Positions 12,001 to 21,319 of a stretch of DNA of 64,000 bases are shown in pieces; position 1 is the stretch's first letter; every line of letters begins with the position of its first letter. The notes below the pieces were generated by a model. The model had not been told where the DNA came from. It worked only from the letters and a program-made list of their open reading frames with translations, and did no database searches. A program made the position numbers and the translations under genes. This DNA comes from Choristoneura fumiferana (lineage: Eukaryota > Arthropoda > Insecta > Lepidoptera > Tortricidae): assembly GCF_025370935.1 (NCBI RefSeq), contig NC_133498.1:2917883-2981882 (forward strand). Direction: 5' to 3'.

Positions 12001-12794
12001 GAGTGAAAATCAAAGTGTATAACTTGTTAAAAATCTTATTTTACCTTCGACTTAACTATCAACCCTCGTCTGCAGCTCGAGTAGATATAAACGTCTCGGT
12101 TAAACTGGGGCGTTTTATGTGCTTGTTCTAAAATCTACTTATTCAACTGCTACTGTTAAGTGAGACTATTTTGTTGCTGCTGTCTCTTTCTAAACGAAAA
12201 TACAGGAAAATGGCTAGAGTTAAACAACCATGAGACATAGACATGATGATAAAAATAATACAATGTTTACTTACAGAACAATAATCGAGGTATGCTTGAC
12301 ATGTTTCGAGCCAATCTAAGTGTTATTTTCAAGATGAGCTCGAACGGAATTCACGTTTAGCTTTTCAATCGATCTCACCTTGTAAAGGAGTTACGAATTA
12401 GCTTGAACCATGTCGAGTATTATTTCGACTATTAATAGTTGAGTGACCCGTGTATCTATCATAATAGCCTACCTAGGTAAGTTTTAATTAGATATTATTT
12501 TAAAAATTAAATTTTAATACAAACTTTTATTGCTGACTGTACTTGCATAACAAACATCCAACTTATCTATGTAAGTATACAAAATTTCAAGTCAATTCGA
12601 CTTTTGGAAATGAGTCAAAATGGACTTACAAGATTTGACCCCAACAAACAGGGCAAGTTATATAAAAGCTTGTAAAACACGTCAAAATGGGTAAAATAAA
12701 ATAATAAATACTTAGTAGCGAGAGCTTGTTTTTTTTTATTTACCTGGATCAGGCAAGCCTGGGCGAACAGAGCGAGGACGACGAAGGGAGACAT
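9035..12794 (-). CDS. Chorion class A protein, pair 1
   Basis: Two exons: 12794-12744 (17 codons, MSPFVVLALFAQACLIQ) and 9433-9035, giving 149 residues. The signal peptide probably ends after SVMS, leaving a mature N-terminus rich in Gln/Cys (QQCGCGQ). The left arm has Gly/Ser repeats of the type LGNIGLSN and SNSGVSSLG. The conserved class A core begins near GTGQVGVAGDIG, and the end is CGCGCQ. The product is a secreted structural eggshell protein made by follicle cells. Splice sites are canonical (CAG/GTAAAT, TTTTGCAG/TCTG). Oddities: the intron is 3,310 bp, against 0.4-0.7 kb in the other class A genes here, and there is a perfect 27-bp tandem duplication at 9250-9303. A TATA box (TATAAA, reverse of 12863-12868) lies about 70 bases upstream of the ATG. 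No standard AATAAA was seen just downstream. Partner: class B gene at 13158. Confidence 0.9.
9434..12743. repeat. 3.3-kb repeat-filled intron of the first chorion gene
   Basis: Non-coding. Contents in order: a relic of the AGTCGGGACC palindromic MITE (9600-9710), a dispersed repeat shared with 4310-4450 (9950-10065), and the GGGTTCCGTAGCCATTACG family twice in opposite orientation (10100-10370 and about 11280-11895, each with a long G or C run). Between them is a small unit bounded by AATTGAACCGACTACAAAA and its inverse (about 10830-11025). Most of 11900-12740 is AT-rich with nothing recognised. Confidence 0.7.
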
Positions 12795-13157
12795 TGTCAA
12801 TAAAGTTTCTTGTTTCCCGTAAGAAGAAAGAATGAATAAACAAAATCCAAGTAGTACCTACTTTTATACCAAATGCAACAAGTATGTAGAAATAGGTCAA
12901 TTTAACAAAGCTTAGACTTTATCACTAATTCTTAAATTTTTAAGGCACAACTGGCATTCTTATCGTCATATGACCAAATAACGTTGCACTTGCATCTGTT
13001 CTGTACCAATCCTCCTACAACATTATCAAATTACATTATTAACTTACAAATTGTGAAACAGAAGGTGCAGCCGAGGTCCTATTTCGGTAGGTATATAAAC
13101 TAGGCAGGTGTTTCAGTATGTCATTCTACGTTTGTTACCAAACTACGAAACTTCAAA
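12795..13157. promoter_or_regulatory. Bidirectional promoter of chorion pair 1
   Basis: A 363-bp spacer between the two ATGs. It has divergent TATA boxes: TATAAA (minus, 12863-12868) and TATATAAA (plus, 13092-13099). A GATA site occurs as CTTATC (12959-12964), followed by a block at 12991-13015 whose core is TGTTCTGTACCAATCCTCC. The same GATA plus block arrangement, in the same A-to-B direction, occurs at 18529-18585, 44158-44205 and 59919-59966. GATA factors are known regulators of silkmoth chorion genes. The role of the block is inferred from conservation. Confidence 0.8.
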
Positions 13158-14072
13158 ATGACTTTCCAAATCGTCGTCCTGTGCGCGGCTGCGTTCCTGG
13201 TTCAGGTATGAATCATCATTATATCAGCCGTAGGACGTCCACTGTTGGACATAGACCTCCCCCATAGTCCTCTAGGCGGCTTTAGCCAGGCTATCCGTCT
13301 ATCTCGTTGGTGGACGTCCTAAGCTGCGATTGCCGATCCACGGTCTCCTTTCGAGAACTTTCAGGCCCCAACGGCCATCTGTTTTCCTTGCTATATGGCC
13401 TATTCATTGCCAATTCAACGACTTATACGCGAGTAACATATGAATAAGTTCCTATTTCATGTTGACCTATAACTTGGTCCATGTTGTGGATTGGATCCCA
13501 ATCTGTTAGTTTTTGTAAATTCCGGTGCAAAGGTTGCCCAATGTGGGTCAACGAGCCACCGCGGCAAGTGTATTGGGCACCTTTGCACATGGTATAATGA
13601 CTGTGTATTTATCTAACCTTTTTGTTATTTAAAAAAGAAAAATGTTAATAAGTTCAGTGATAACGAAACACACACACATTTTTAATAATGCCTTTAATTT
13701 CAGTCCATCGCTGGCCAAGCTTGCGGTAGAATCAGCATCCCAGCACCCAGCTGCGGCAACACCGTCTCGGTGTCCAACAACGGCGGCTCCCTGATCGTGA
13801 CCAGCGTGGGCCCCATCGCGCCCGCCGGCATCGCCGTCGCCACCGACCTGGCTCTGGCCGGAGACCTGGGCCTCAGCGGCACGCTGCCGTTCCTGAGCGC
13901 CGTGGCGTTCAACGGCCAGTTCCCGACCGCTGGCTCGGCCGCCGTCTCCTACGGCTGCGGAGACGGCAACATCGCCATCACCCAAGAGCTCGGCAACCCC
14001 AGCGGCAGAAACGCCGCCTCCGGGTCTGGTCTCAGCGTATCTCAACTCGCTACCTGCGGTTGTGGCCGTTAA
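13158..14072 (+). CDS. Chorion class B protein, pair 1
   Basis: Exons 13158-13205 (MTFQIVVLCAAAFLVQ) and 13704-14072, giving 138 residues. Predicted signal cleavage follows SIAG, leaving QACGRIS. The class B core runs from SNNGGSLIVTSVGPIAPAG through LPFLSAVAFNGQFPTAG to YGCGDGNIAIT, and the protein ends in TCGCGR. The product is a secreted structural component of the eggshell that pairs with class A proteins. The splice sites are CAG/GTATGA and TTTCAG/TCC. The upstream TATATAAA and a TCAGT initiator (13113-13117) fit an arthropod promoter. AATAAA at 14101-14106 is the likely poly(A) signal. It differs by only a few residues from the class B gene at 17720-18408, which lies tail-to-tail with it, and the 5' leaders are nearly identical too. 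Confidence 0.92.
13206..13703 (+). repeat. Intron with RTE-type LINE 3' fragment
   Basis: The intron of the class B gene. About 13218-13400 has CCGTAGGACGTCCACTGTTG and TTGGTGGACGTCCTAAG, the 3' region of an RTE-clade LINE common in Lepidoptera. An inverted counterpart lies in the intron of the tail-to-tail class B gene (about 18240-18345). The remainder is AT-rich. Confidence 0.65.
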
Positions 14073-14317
14073 ATGAACTGATTAACTTGTACAGTTCTCA
14101 AATAAATGTTGCTGGCTCAATTTTTTGGCATTTTATTTGTTGTGGACATGAATATTATTTGTTATTTAAAAGAAATAGTCAGATAAAACAAGAAAATGTT
14201 AAGATTTGTTTTTGGAGAATTTTTGTATTTTCTATTTCATCTCCAAATTTAGCTACTTTTACCACAGAGTACATATACAGAGTACATATATACGGTCATC
14301 CCGTAAAATCCATATCA

Positions 14318-14799
14318 AAAATACAAACTGAAACATAGATGCACAGAAAAACTAGAAAAAGAGACCAGCGCTGGGAATTGAACCCAGGTCCTCAGCATTC
14401 CGTGCTGCATGCTATACAGGAGTACAGACACAAATTTCTCCTATGCACCACATATCTCAGCTTGTTTGTTTCTTATTTAGTCACTTAAGCAAATCTTAAT
14501 CAATCTTAATTTGATTGCTTACATCTCTTGTCCGGGTGAGCGGTTAGTTCCGAATTCCGATGGAGTGTTGAAAGTTTCTCGATTAGGGCTAAAACATAGA
14601 TGTCGCTAGTGTCGCTGCTTAAGTGACTAAATAATAAACAAACAAGCTGATATATGTGGTGCATAGGAGAAATTTGTGGCTGTACCTACTCCTGTCCAGT
14701 GGTAGTGTAGGGGTATAGCACGCAGCACGGAATGCTGAGGACCTGGGTTCGATTCCCAGCGCTGGTTTTTCTGTGCATCTATGTTTCAGTTTGTATTTT
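14318..14799. mobile_element. Foldback element with tRNA-like arms
   Basis: Ends AAAATACAAACTGAAACATA and its inverse mark two arms of roughly 180-190 bp around a spacer at about 14497-14610. Each arm carries a tRNA-like segment. On the plus strand at about 14697-14767 there is an A-box-like TAGTGTAGGGG and a perfect T-arm CTGGGTTCGATTCCCAG. The anticodon arm is degenerate, so it is not a tRNA gene. The arrangement suggests two tRNA-derived SINE-like units joined head-to-head, or a MITE that captured one. Confidence 0.75.
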
Positions 14800-15319
14800 C
14801 GATAAGAAAAAAATATTCTGCAAAGTTATTTTTTGCTACACTCTTGACAGATTGACCGTGATCGATGTTTGACGAGTAGTTGATTCTCATAAATAGGTTA
14901 GCTGGCACAGATCCCATATTAGAGATTTGCTCGCCTTTTTTGCTTCTCACTGTATTCTTCTCTCTTTTTTTCATTTTTAATGTGCAATAAATAGTATACA
15001 TACGTATATAGGTACGGTTCATTGACATCTATGTACTAGACTGCATGTTTCTTACATCAAAACGGCGCACAAAAACAGTTCACAGCGCGGTTTTGTGAAC
15101 AGTTCACTATAGTCTGTTGACGTCCGTGACAGCGGTTGTGTCAAAGTAATATTGATGATTGATGCGCCGCGCGTTTTGTTCCAAACAGCCAGTCTAGTGC
15201 CGTAAGGTACATAGATGTCGATGGTACGGTTGGGCCCGGAATTTAACACGATTATCTTGGATAAAATAAACGTATTTGATACGTACGATTATCATTTGAT
15301 TGATGAAGTTAGTATCTAG
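14800..15319. other. Intergenic, no feature recognised
   Basis: AT-rich with no convincing ORF. Nothing recognisable was found on either strand. Confidence 0.4.
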
Positions 15320-15545
15320 GGTGTTAGGTCCCGGGTTCAAATCCCGGCCGGGGCAGATATTTGTATGAATCATATGAATGTTTGTTTTCGGGTCTTGGTT
15401 GATTTATATGTATTTAAGTATGTATTTATCTATATAAGTATGTTTATCCGTTGCCTAGTGTCCAAAGTACAAGCTTTGCTTAGTTTGGGACTAGGTCAAT
15501 TGGTGTCAACTGTCCCATGATATTTATATTTATTTATTTATCTCA
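15320..15545 (+). mobile_element. tRNA-derived SINE, 5'-truncated
   Basis: Begins inside the tRNA-like head: the B box is in CCCGGGTTCAAATCCCGGCC. The body carries TTATCCGTTGCCTAGTGTCC and TAGTTTGGGACTAGGTCAAT and ends in TTTATTTATT. The same family occurs at 22107-22215 (minus, 3' part), 38590-38770 (minus, with a full head) and 50208-50395 (plus). Confidence 0.8.
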
Positions 15546-15884
15546 ACAAAAAACACTAGAGTTACTAATACTATTTCTAAGCTCAAAAACTGAAAAATAT
15601 TCTAAATAACTCGTGTTTTTTTATTCCACCTCTTAGCTTAGGAGAGCAGAATAGAAGGCGCTGAAGCCCACCTTCATTTTAGAGCCCTTAGTCGCCTCCC
15701 ATACTCTAAAACTAGACTATTTCAACTGAACCCTATTTCACCACGCTGACAGGCTGGTGCGACTGTGTCGGTGTGAAAAGTGCCACGAATATAACCAGCC
15801 TTTATGCCTCGCTTTCGTTGACTATTCGAAAGCATTCGACAGTATCACCCATCCATCCATAATTGAAGCACTCCACCAACAAGG

Positions 15885-16311
15885 AATGAGGGCTATCGTT
15901 TTTTGTCTCACTAGATGGCGCACTGTTGCGTGAGGTTTTTAAGTATAGCTTTCAAAGTCGGTTTTTACGGGTGTGAAAACAAAGTTTAGATTAAAATCAT
16001 ATTTAATACACCTTAAAACCGTACCATAAAAATATCGAGCATGCCACAGTGTTGCATAGTCCCCGTTTTGTTCGGAAAAAAGGGAGGACAAAGGTTTCCG
16101 AAAGACAAAACTGTCTCAAAACACAGATATTCATTGCCCCGGAACGCATATTTGCCATAATTAATTTCAGATTTTGCAAAATATTCACAAAATTATTCTA
16201 ATTATAAATAAACCCGCGTAGCTCACCCAAAAACTATGAGATTTGACATTTCGGAAACCTCACGCTACACTAGCGCCTCTAGTGGCGAATTCATACGCGA
16301 TAGCCCTCATT
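15885..16311. mobile_element. 427-bp MITE inserted in the RTE LINE
   Basis: Near-symmetric ends AATGAGGGCTATCG and CGATAGCCCTCATT, with further pairing inside (TGCGTGAGGTTT against AAACCTCACGC) over about 50 bp. Removing it rejoins the LINE reading frame between HQQG and IEHTYINL, which shows it inserted after the LINE. No coding capacity was found. Confidence 0.8.
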
Positions 16312-17253
16312 GAACACACCTACATTAACCTTATCAACTTCATATACGATAACAGCACAGCGGACATAAAACTGCAATCGACCGGACAGTCATTTAAAAT
16401 TGAAAAAGGTGTCAAACAGGGCGACCCATTATCTCCAAAACTTTTCACAAGTACCCTAGAGCAAGTGTTCCGTAGCCTGGCGGCCTTGTGGGAGACGAAG
16501 GGCATTATCGGCGAAAAAAGATTAACTAATCTTAGATTCGCCGACGACATTGTTCTGTTCTTTTCATCTACATCGGAATTACAAACAATGCTTCAAGAAC
16601 TAAGCTCTGCAAGCCTTCGAGTTGGTCTGAAAATGAACCGGCCAAAAACTCAGGTAATGACCATCAGCACGAAAGGTAAGGTAGAGGTAGACGGGCAGTT
16701 GTTACAATATGTCGACGAGTATCCCTATTTAGGCCAATTAGTCTCTTTCAACCACAGACAGGATAAGGAAGTCGAAAGACGGATCCAAAACGCCTGGAAG
16801 AGCTATTGGTCCATGAAAGAACACATGAAGGGCGATCTTCCGCTAGCCCTAAAGCGGAGGCTCGTCGACATGTGTATACTGCCTGTCCTAACTTACGGTG
16901 CTCAAACATGGTCACTTACTGAGTTACAAAAGACCAAATTGAAGGTTTGCCAGAGAGCAATGGAGCGCAGTATGTTGGGAGTGAAACGGGTTGACCGGAT
17001 CCGGAACACTATATTGCGCTCCAAAATACGCATTGCTGATGTGAGTGCCAAGACTGCCAGGCTGAAATGGGACTGGGCAGGCCACGTCAGCCGTATGGAA
17101 CCCAATAGGTGGGCTAAAATAGCCACAGACTGCATACCACAAAACGGACTTCGGCGGCGTGGCTGGCCCTGGCGCCGATGGCGGGATGATCTGGACGCCT
17201 TTCTTCGCAGCTGGTCAGAGATCGCCCAAGACCGGGTAGAGTGGAGGACATGA
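16312..17253 (+). pseudogene. RTE LINE reverse transcriptase, C-terminal half
   Basis: Continuous frame with VKQGDPLSPKLFT (motif B), FADDIVLF (motif C, catalytic Asp pair), the thumb segment EYPYLGQLVSF and the RTE-specific tail KTARLKWDWAGHVSRM ... GWPWRRWRDDL. It ends in a stop at 17251-17253. The endonuclease domain and most of the fingers are missing, so it cannot transpose by itself. An open frame extends a little further upstream, but that part is MITE sequence, not LINE. Confidence 0.85.
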
Positions 17254-17330
17254 GGGGAGGCCTTTGCCCAGCAGTGGGACACCTCTACAGCCTCTACAGG
17301 CTTCTAAATAATAAATAAAGGCATGTTTTA

Positions 17331-17719
17331 TTTATTAATCCTAAGCAAGGGAGATGATACTAAATTTACTTGTTCATTAAATGCAATGAGCGAAATACGG
17401 ACCCAATTGGCGGCGGAGCAGTGGGGGACGCGGGAGGGGGCGTCGGAGCCGTCACGCCATTGGCTTGTTAGTTGACAGATACGCAAACGTATCCCCTCCA
17501 CTAGTCACCCAGAGCTCTTTTTACGTGCGTTTCGTTAAGCGTGATAAGTCCCAAGTGTTGTAATAGTTACAAACGTCAAATGCAATGTTTCAAGAAACGT
17601 AGGCCGCAGGTGATTATGTACTAGAGTCGTTATAAAACTCAAGGGTTTTGAAATCAAAACGTAAAATTGTTTTGAATCAGCAAGATTTATTAAAGAGCTC
17701 TACAAGTTAATGAAGTTCA
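17331..17719. other. Intergenic spacer downstream of the second class B gene
   Basis: No gene. A GC-rich patch at 17405-17470 (GGCGGCGGAGCAGTGGGGGA) stands out but has no recognised function. TTTATT at 17686-17691 is AATAAA on the minus strand and is the probable poly(A) signal of the neighbouring chorion gene. Confidence 0.5.
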
Positions 17720-18408
17720 TTAACGGCCACAACCGCAGGTAGCGAGCTGAGATACGCAGAGACCAGACCCGGAGGCGGCGTTTTGGCCGCTGGGGTTGCC
17801 AATCTCCTGGGTGATGGCGATGTTGCCGTCTCCGCAGCCGTAGGAGACGGCGGCCGAGCCAGCGGTCGGGAACTGGCCGTTGAAGCCCACGGCGCTCAGG
17901 AACGGCAGCGTGCCGCTGAGGCCCAGGTCTCCGGCCAGAGCCAGGTCGGTGGCGACGGCGATGCCGGCGGGCGCGATGGGGCCCACGCTGGTCACGATCA
18001 GGGAGCCACCGTTGTTGGACACGGAGACGGTGTTGCCGCAGCTGGGTGCTGGGAGGCTGATTCTGCCGCAGGCTTGGCCAGCGATGGACTGAAATAAAAT
18101 GTGAATGAAAGATAACTAATTTTGGCGACAATGCAAAAGGAAAAAAGATCATAGGTACTTTAAAATGTTTGGCTGAAAAGTAAACTTCTACATTTACAGC
18201 ATTTAATTTATTATGATTCACGACGCTAATTTATTATGCTGAGCCGCGGGTTCACGGTGGATGCAGGCCGCTTACAACTGAAGCAACTGGAGTTCTATGG
18301 GAGAGACCTATGTCCAACAGTGGACGTCCTACGGCCAATACGATGATTAAATATGATTACCTGAACCAGGAACGCAGCCGCGCACAGGACAACGATTTTG
18401 AAAGTCAT
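17720..18408 (-). CDS. Chorion class B protein, pair 2
   Basis: Exons 18408-18361 (MTFKIVVLCAAAFLVQ) and 18088-17720, giving 138 residues. The layout matches the class B gene at 13158: SIAGQACGRIS at the mature start, the SVGPIAPAGIAVATD core and a TCGCGR end. Visible differences include AVGFNGQ for AVAFNGQ, EIGNPSGQ for ELGNPSGR, and CVSQ for SVSQ, the last adding a cysteine. A secreted structural eggshell protein. The 272-bp intron holds an RTE 3' fragment (18240-18345). The TATATAAA box is the reverse of 18467-18474. AATAAA is the reverse of 17686-17691. Partner: the class A gene at 18758. Confidence 0.92.
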
Positions 18409-18757
18409 TTTGAAGTTTCGTAGTTTGGTAACAAACGTAGAATGACATACTGAAACATCAGCCTTGTTTATATAGCGGAAAACCTCTTCAGTTTCTCAAT
18501 GGCAAGTTCATAATAATTTGATAGTAATGGAGGATTGGTACAGGACAGGTGCGTGCAATGGTGTTACAATCGTCACCTTGATAAGGACTTGAATTGACCG
18601 AGTGCCTTTATAACCTATAAGTAAATTATTAAGTGATAAATATTACTTGCGTAAATCTGCAACATTTGTCAATATAGCAGTGGTTGGTATAAAAAGACTA
18701 CTGAGGTTTAGTCAAATCAGTCTTACTTCTTTCGAGAAACAAGAAACTTTATTGACA
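18409..18757. promoter_or_regulatory. Bidirectional promoter of chorion pair 2
   Basis: A 349-bp spacer with divergent TATA boxes (reverse of 18467-18474; TATAAAAA at 18688-18695). The conserved block is present at 18529-18553 (GGAGGATTGGTACAG core), with GATAAG at 18580-18585. TTGCGTAAA at 18647-18655 matches a C/EBP-type site, another factor class known for silkmoth chorion genes. A TCAGT initiator (18717-18721) lies about 30 bases after the class A TATA box. Confidence 0.8.
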
Positions 18758-19848
18758 ATGTCTCCCTTCGTCGTCCTCGCTCTGTTCGCCCAGGCTTGCC
18801 TGATCCAGGTAAATAAATTAATGTAACTTACCGTCTATGACTTAGGAAAAAGCGTTGTTATATTGCAATTGAACTAAAATTATGTCACATACAGATTATT
18901 ATAGTTTATATAAAACTTTACTTTAGATATTTCTGCAATAAGGGGAAAAATCACGGGAATTAGATAGCATGAAAATATTATTATATTTTGTGTTTTCTGT
19001 TATGCAAAGTCGACACAAATTCACTCAAACTAAGCCAAGCTTTATAAATATAAAAATAAATTATGGGTCACACGGCGTTAAACTTGTATATATAAATGCA
19101 TATTTTTTTCTTTCTTTCTTTTCTTTCTTCTCATACTTTATATATACATGAATCAAAAGAGATGCTTTGGTGTATACTGTAAGTCTTTATTATGAATAAA
19201 TGAATAAATAAATAAAAACATTTTTTTTGTTTTTGGCTCAAATATATCTGCCTCGACCGGGCATCAAACTTGGAACATCAAGCTTTACAGTCAGATTCTC
19301 TTACCCCTAAGCTGTACGGTCCATTGTTTCGTTTTTATTAATGTTATGTAGTTAAAATACTATAGAAGAACTATAACTATAGAGCTACGAGTATTATATT
19401 TATTAATATATAGTAAAATAAATCAATGGTTTTTGTGAGGCAAGCGTCTGATTTCTGGATATATCTTTTCTAGTCCGTGATGAGCCAGCAGCAATGTGGT
19501 TGCGGCCAGATCTCCTACGGCTACTCTCCGTCACCGATCAGCATTGGATGCTCCAACTTGGGTGGTTCTGGTCTTAGCCTGGGCAACATTGGCCTGTCCA
19601 ACCTTGGCAGCAACGTTGGTGTGTCCAGCCAGGGCAGCCAGGTTCTGAGCTCAGTCAGCTCCGCGTCGTACGGCTCATACGGCGGCATGGGCACCGGGCA
19701 GGTGGGCGTGGCGGGCGACATCGGCGTGGGCGGGAACACCGTCGTCGTCGGCTCCGTGCCGGTGCTCGGCGCCGTCGACTTCAGCGGCACCGTGCCCGCC
19801 TCCGGCTCCGTCTCCATCTCCGGACAGTGCGGCTGCGGGTGCCAATGA
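18758..19848 (+). CDS. Chorion class A protein, pair 2
   Basis: Exons 18758-18808 (MSPFVVLALFAQACLIQ) and 19474-19848, giving 141 residues. Mature start QQQCGCGQISYGYSP. The arm has SLGNIGLSNLGSN repeats. The class A core is GTGQVGVAGDIGVGG to SGSVSISGQ, and the end is CGCGCQ. Compared with the pair 1 class A protein it lacks one copy of the nine-residue SNSGVSSLG unit. A structural eggshell protein secreted by follicle cells. The 665-bp intron contains a SINE remnant (19215-19330). The second exon is strongly GC-rich at third codon positions, in contrast to the AT-rich surroundings. Confidence 0.92.
19215..19330 (-). repeat. SINE head remnant in chorion intron
   Basis: On the minus strand the segment reads as a decayed tRNA-like SINE head (plus-strand ATATCTGCCTCGACCGGGCA, then CAAGCTTTACAGTCAGATTC). 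It aligns by eye with the intact SINE at 38690-38765. Intronic, with no effect on splice sites. Confidence 0.55.
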
Positions 19849-20287
19849 TTCATGAATTATTCCATAAATATATGACTGATTATTTCGAAACTGAATTTTT
19901 GTTTATTTTTGACGTAAACTTATCATTAAAATGTATTTCTGTGTCTTTTTCATCATCTTAAAACTATGTCCATTTCAAGTTTTTGCCATGGTATTCAGCG
20001 CCACTTTGTCTCCGAAGAATTCCTTCATCGCACGCCTCGTGGAAACTACAATATTCTGGAATAAATCTATTTTGAAAAAATTCAGAATGGTAGTTAGTAC
20101 ATCAAACTTTTAAGGAAAACTATAACGGGTTAGTTTGCTTGAGAATTATTAGTACTTAGTTTAAGAGTAAATAGCAGCCTAAGGTATAAAATATACCTAA
20201 ACTAGAAAGATTCTGTATAAAATACGAAATCCTTTGAAAAATATTACTTATTTTTTTCATAATGGCTACGGAACCTTATTTTTAATA
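19849..20287. repeat. GGTTCCGTAGCC-family repeat downstream of pair 2
   Basis: From about 20060 to 20280 the sequence (AAAACTATAACGGGTTAGTT, AATAGCAGCCTAAGGTATAA, TAATGGCTACGGAACC) belongs to the dispersed family also at 10100-10370, 11280-11895 and 31490-32135. The bases before it have no recognised feature. Confidence 0.6.
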
Positions 20288-21316
20288 GGGTAAAGGCACC
20301 AGTGACCAGCCAGGATCCTCTAGTCAGCCTTTTGCGTCTTTAATTACTCATAAATAGCGGTATTTTTCGAATTACCCAATCACGAGTGGTTGAAAAGATG
20401 CTTTGATTCCTCATTCGTCAGTGCATATCGTGATTGGTGCAGTAAGCGGGCAACGGGTAGAATTAAACTCGTTTAAACAAGTGCTGTCAGTCGACGTGAG
20501 TTTTGGTGCCATGTCCGCCATTTTTTCAACAGCAAATAGTGTTTTCGGAAAAGGTAAGAAAAGTTATGTTATTACGTTAAAAGTGACTATTTTTCTGCTT
20601 GTGTGTGTTAATTACTAGTTTATCTATTAAATTTCATCAATATTTAGCTAAATTATCTCTGATTTACGTAAAAATTTAGGGGGCTGGGTACTGGATACTA
20701 TTTTTTTATACGACATCCAATTCTCAGCCTGCTGGGGCTGACTTCTGGGTAAAACACATATTTCTCATATCTTAACAAGAGCAGCCCATTAAAACCGTTA
20801 AATTTAAATATACAAATGGAATTTAACGTTCCCTACATAATTTTGAGAAAAACCCAGTAGTCGGCCGTATTTCGAAATATGTTTTTATAAGGCTGACTAC
20901 TAGGTTTTTGCGGCACCAGTGTTCAGCCGTTCCTTGTTAGGTATATATATTATATTCCGTTTATTTGAAGAAGTACCAAATTAGGTACTAATTACTTTGT
21001 TGATTATCATAAAATATGATTATTGTTGATTTTGATCTCTTTTTAATTAATAAGTGGCTAGGCTGATTACTGGGTACACAGAGGCCGATTATTAGATTTT
21101 AGTGGCTGATTACTGGGAGAAAGTGCTATTTTGTGTTTAAAATTAAATATAAAATTACCAAAGAAGTTGTTTTGTTATTCCATTGTTTGTATTAAAACAA
21201 GAGTAAATAATGAACCAAACTGAGTAGTACATTTTATTATCTGCCCTACCTGTAGAAATAACAAAGGTTCAAACTTGAAATTTCCGTTAAAAGGCTGACT
21301 TCTGGTGCCTTTACCC
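20288..21316. mobile_element. 1,029-bp TA-flanked DNA transposon, non-autonomous
   Basis: Inverted ends GGGTAAAGGCACCAG and CTGGTGCCTTTACCC are each bordered by TA (20286-20287, 21317-21318), a target duplication typical of Tc1/mariner-like elements. The interior repeats variants of GGCTGATTACTGGG and GGCTGACTTCTGG many times (about 20705-21300). No transposase frame was found. The repeats could be transposase-binding sites or an internal satellite. Confidence 0.8.
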
Positions 21317-21319
21317 TAG

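Larger units (their letters stand above)
15740..17330 (+). mobile_element. 5'-truncated RTE-clade LINE
   Basis: A reverse transcriptase remnant followed by the characteristic 3' tail CCCAGCAGTGGGACACCTCT (near 17270) and an A-rich end. The first part (15770-15884, reading FVDYSKAFDSITHPS) is separated from the rest by a MITE at 15885-16311. Identification as RTE rests on the motif order and the WDWAGHVSRM box. Confidence 0.85.

Noticed and set aside
14690..14770. Possible tRNA gene
   Set aside because: The T-arm is perfect but the anticodon arm and acceptor pairing are degenerate, and the segment is an arm of a foldback repeat.
17783..18097. Plus-strand open frame over the class B exon of pair 2 (similar at 42228-42602, 57996-58316, 13629-14045)
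   Set aside because: Antisense shadow of the chorion class B exon.
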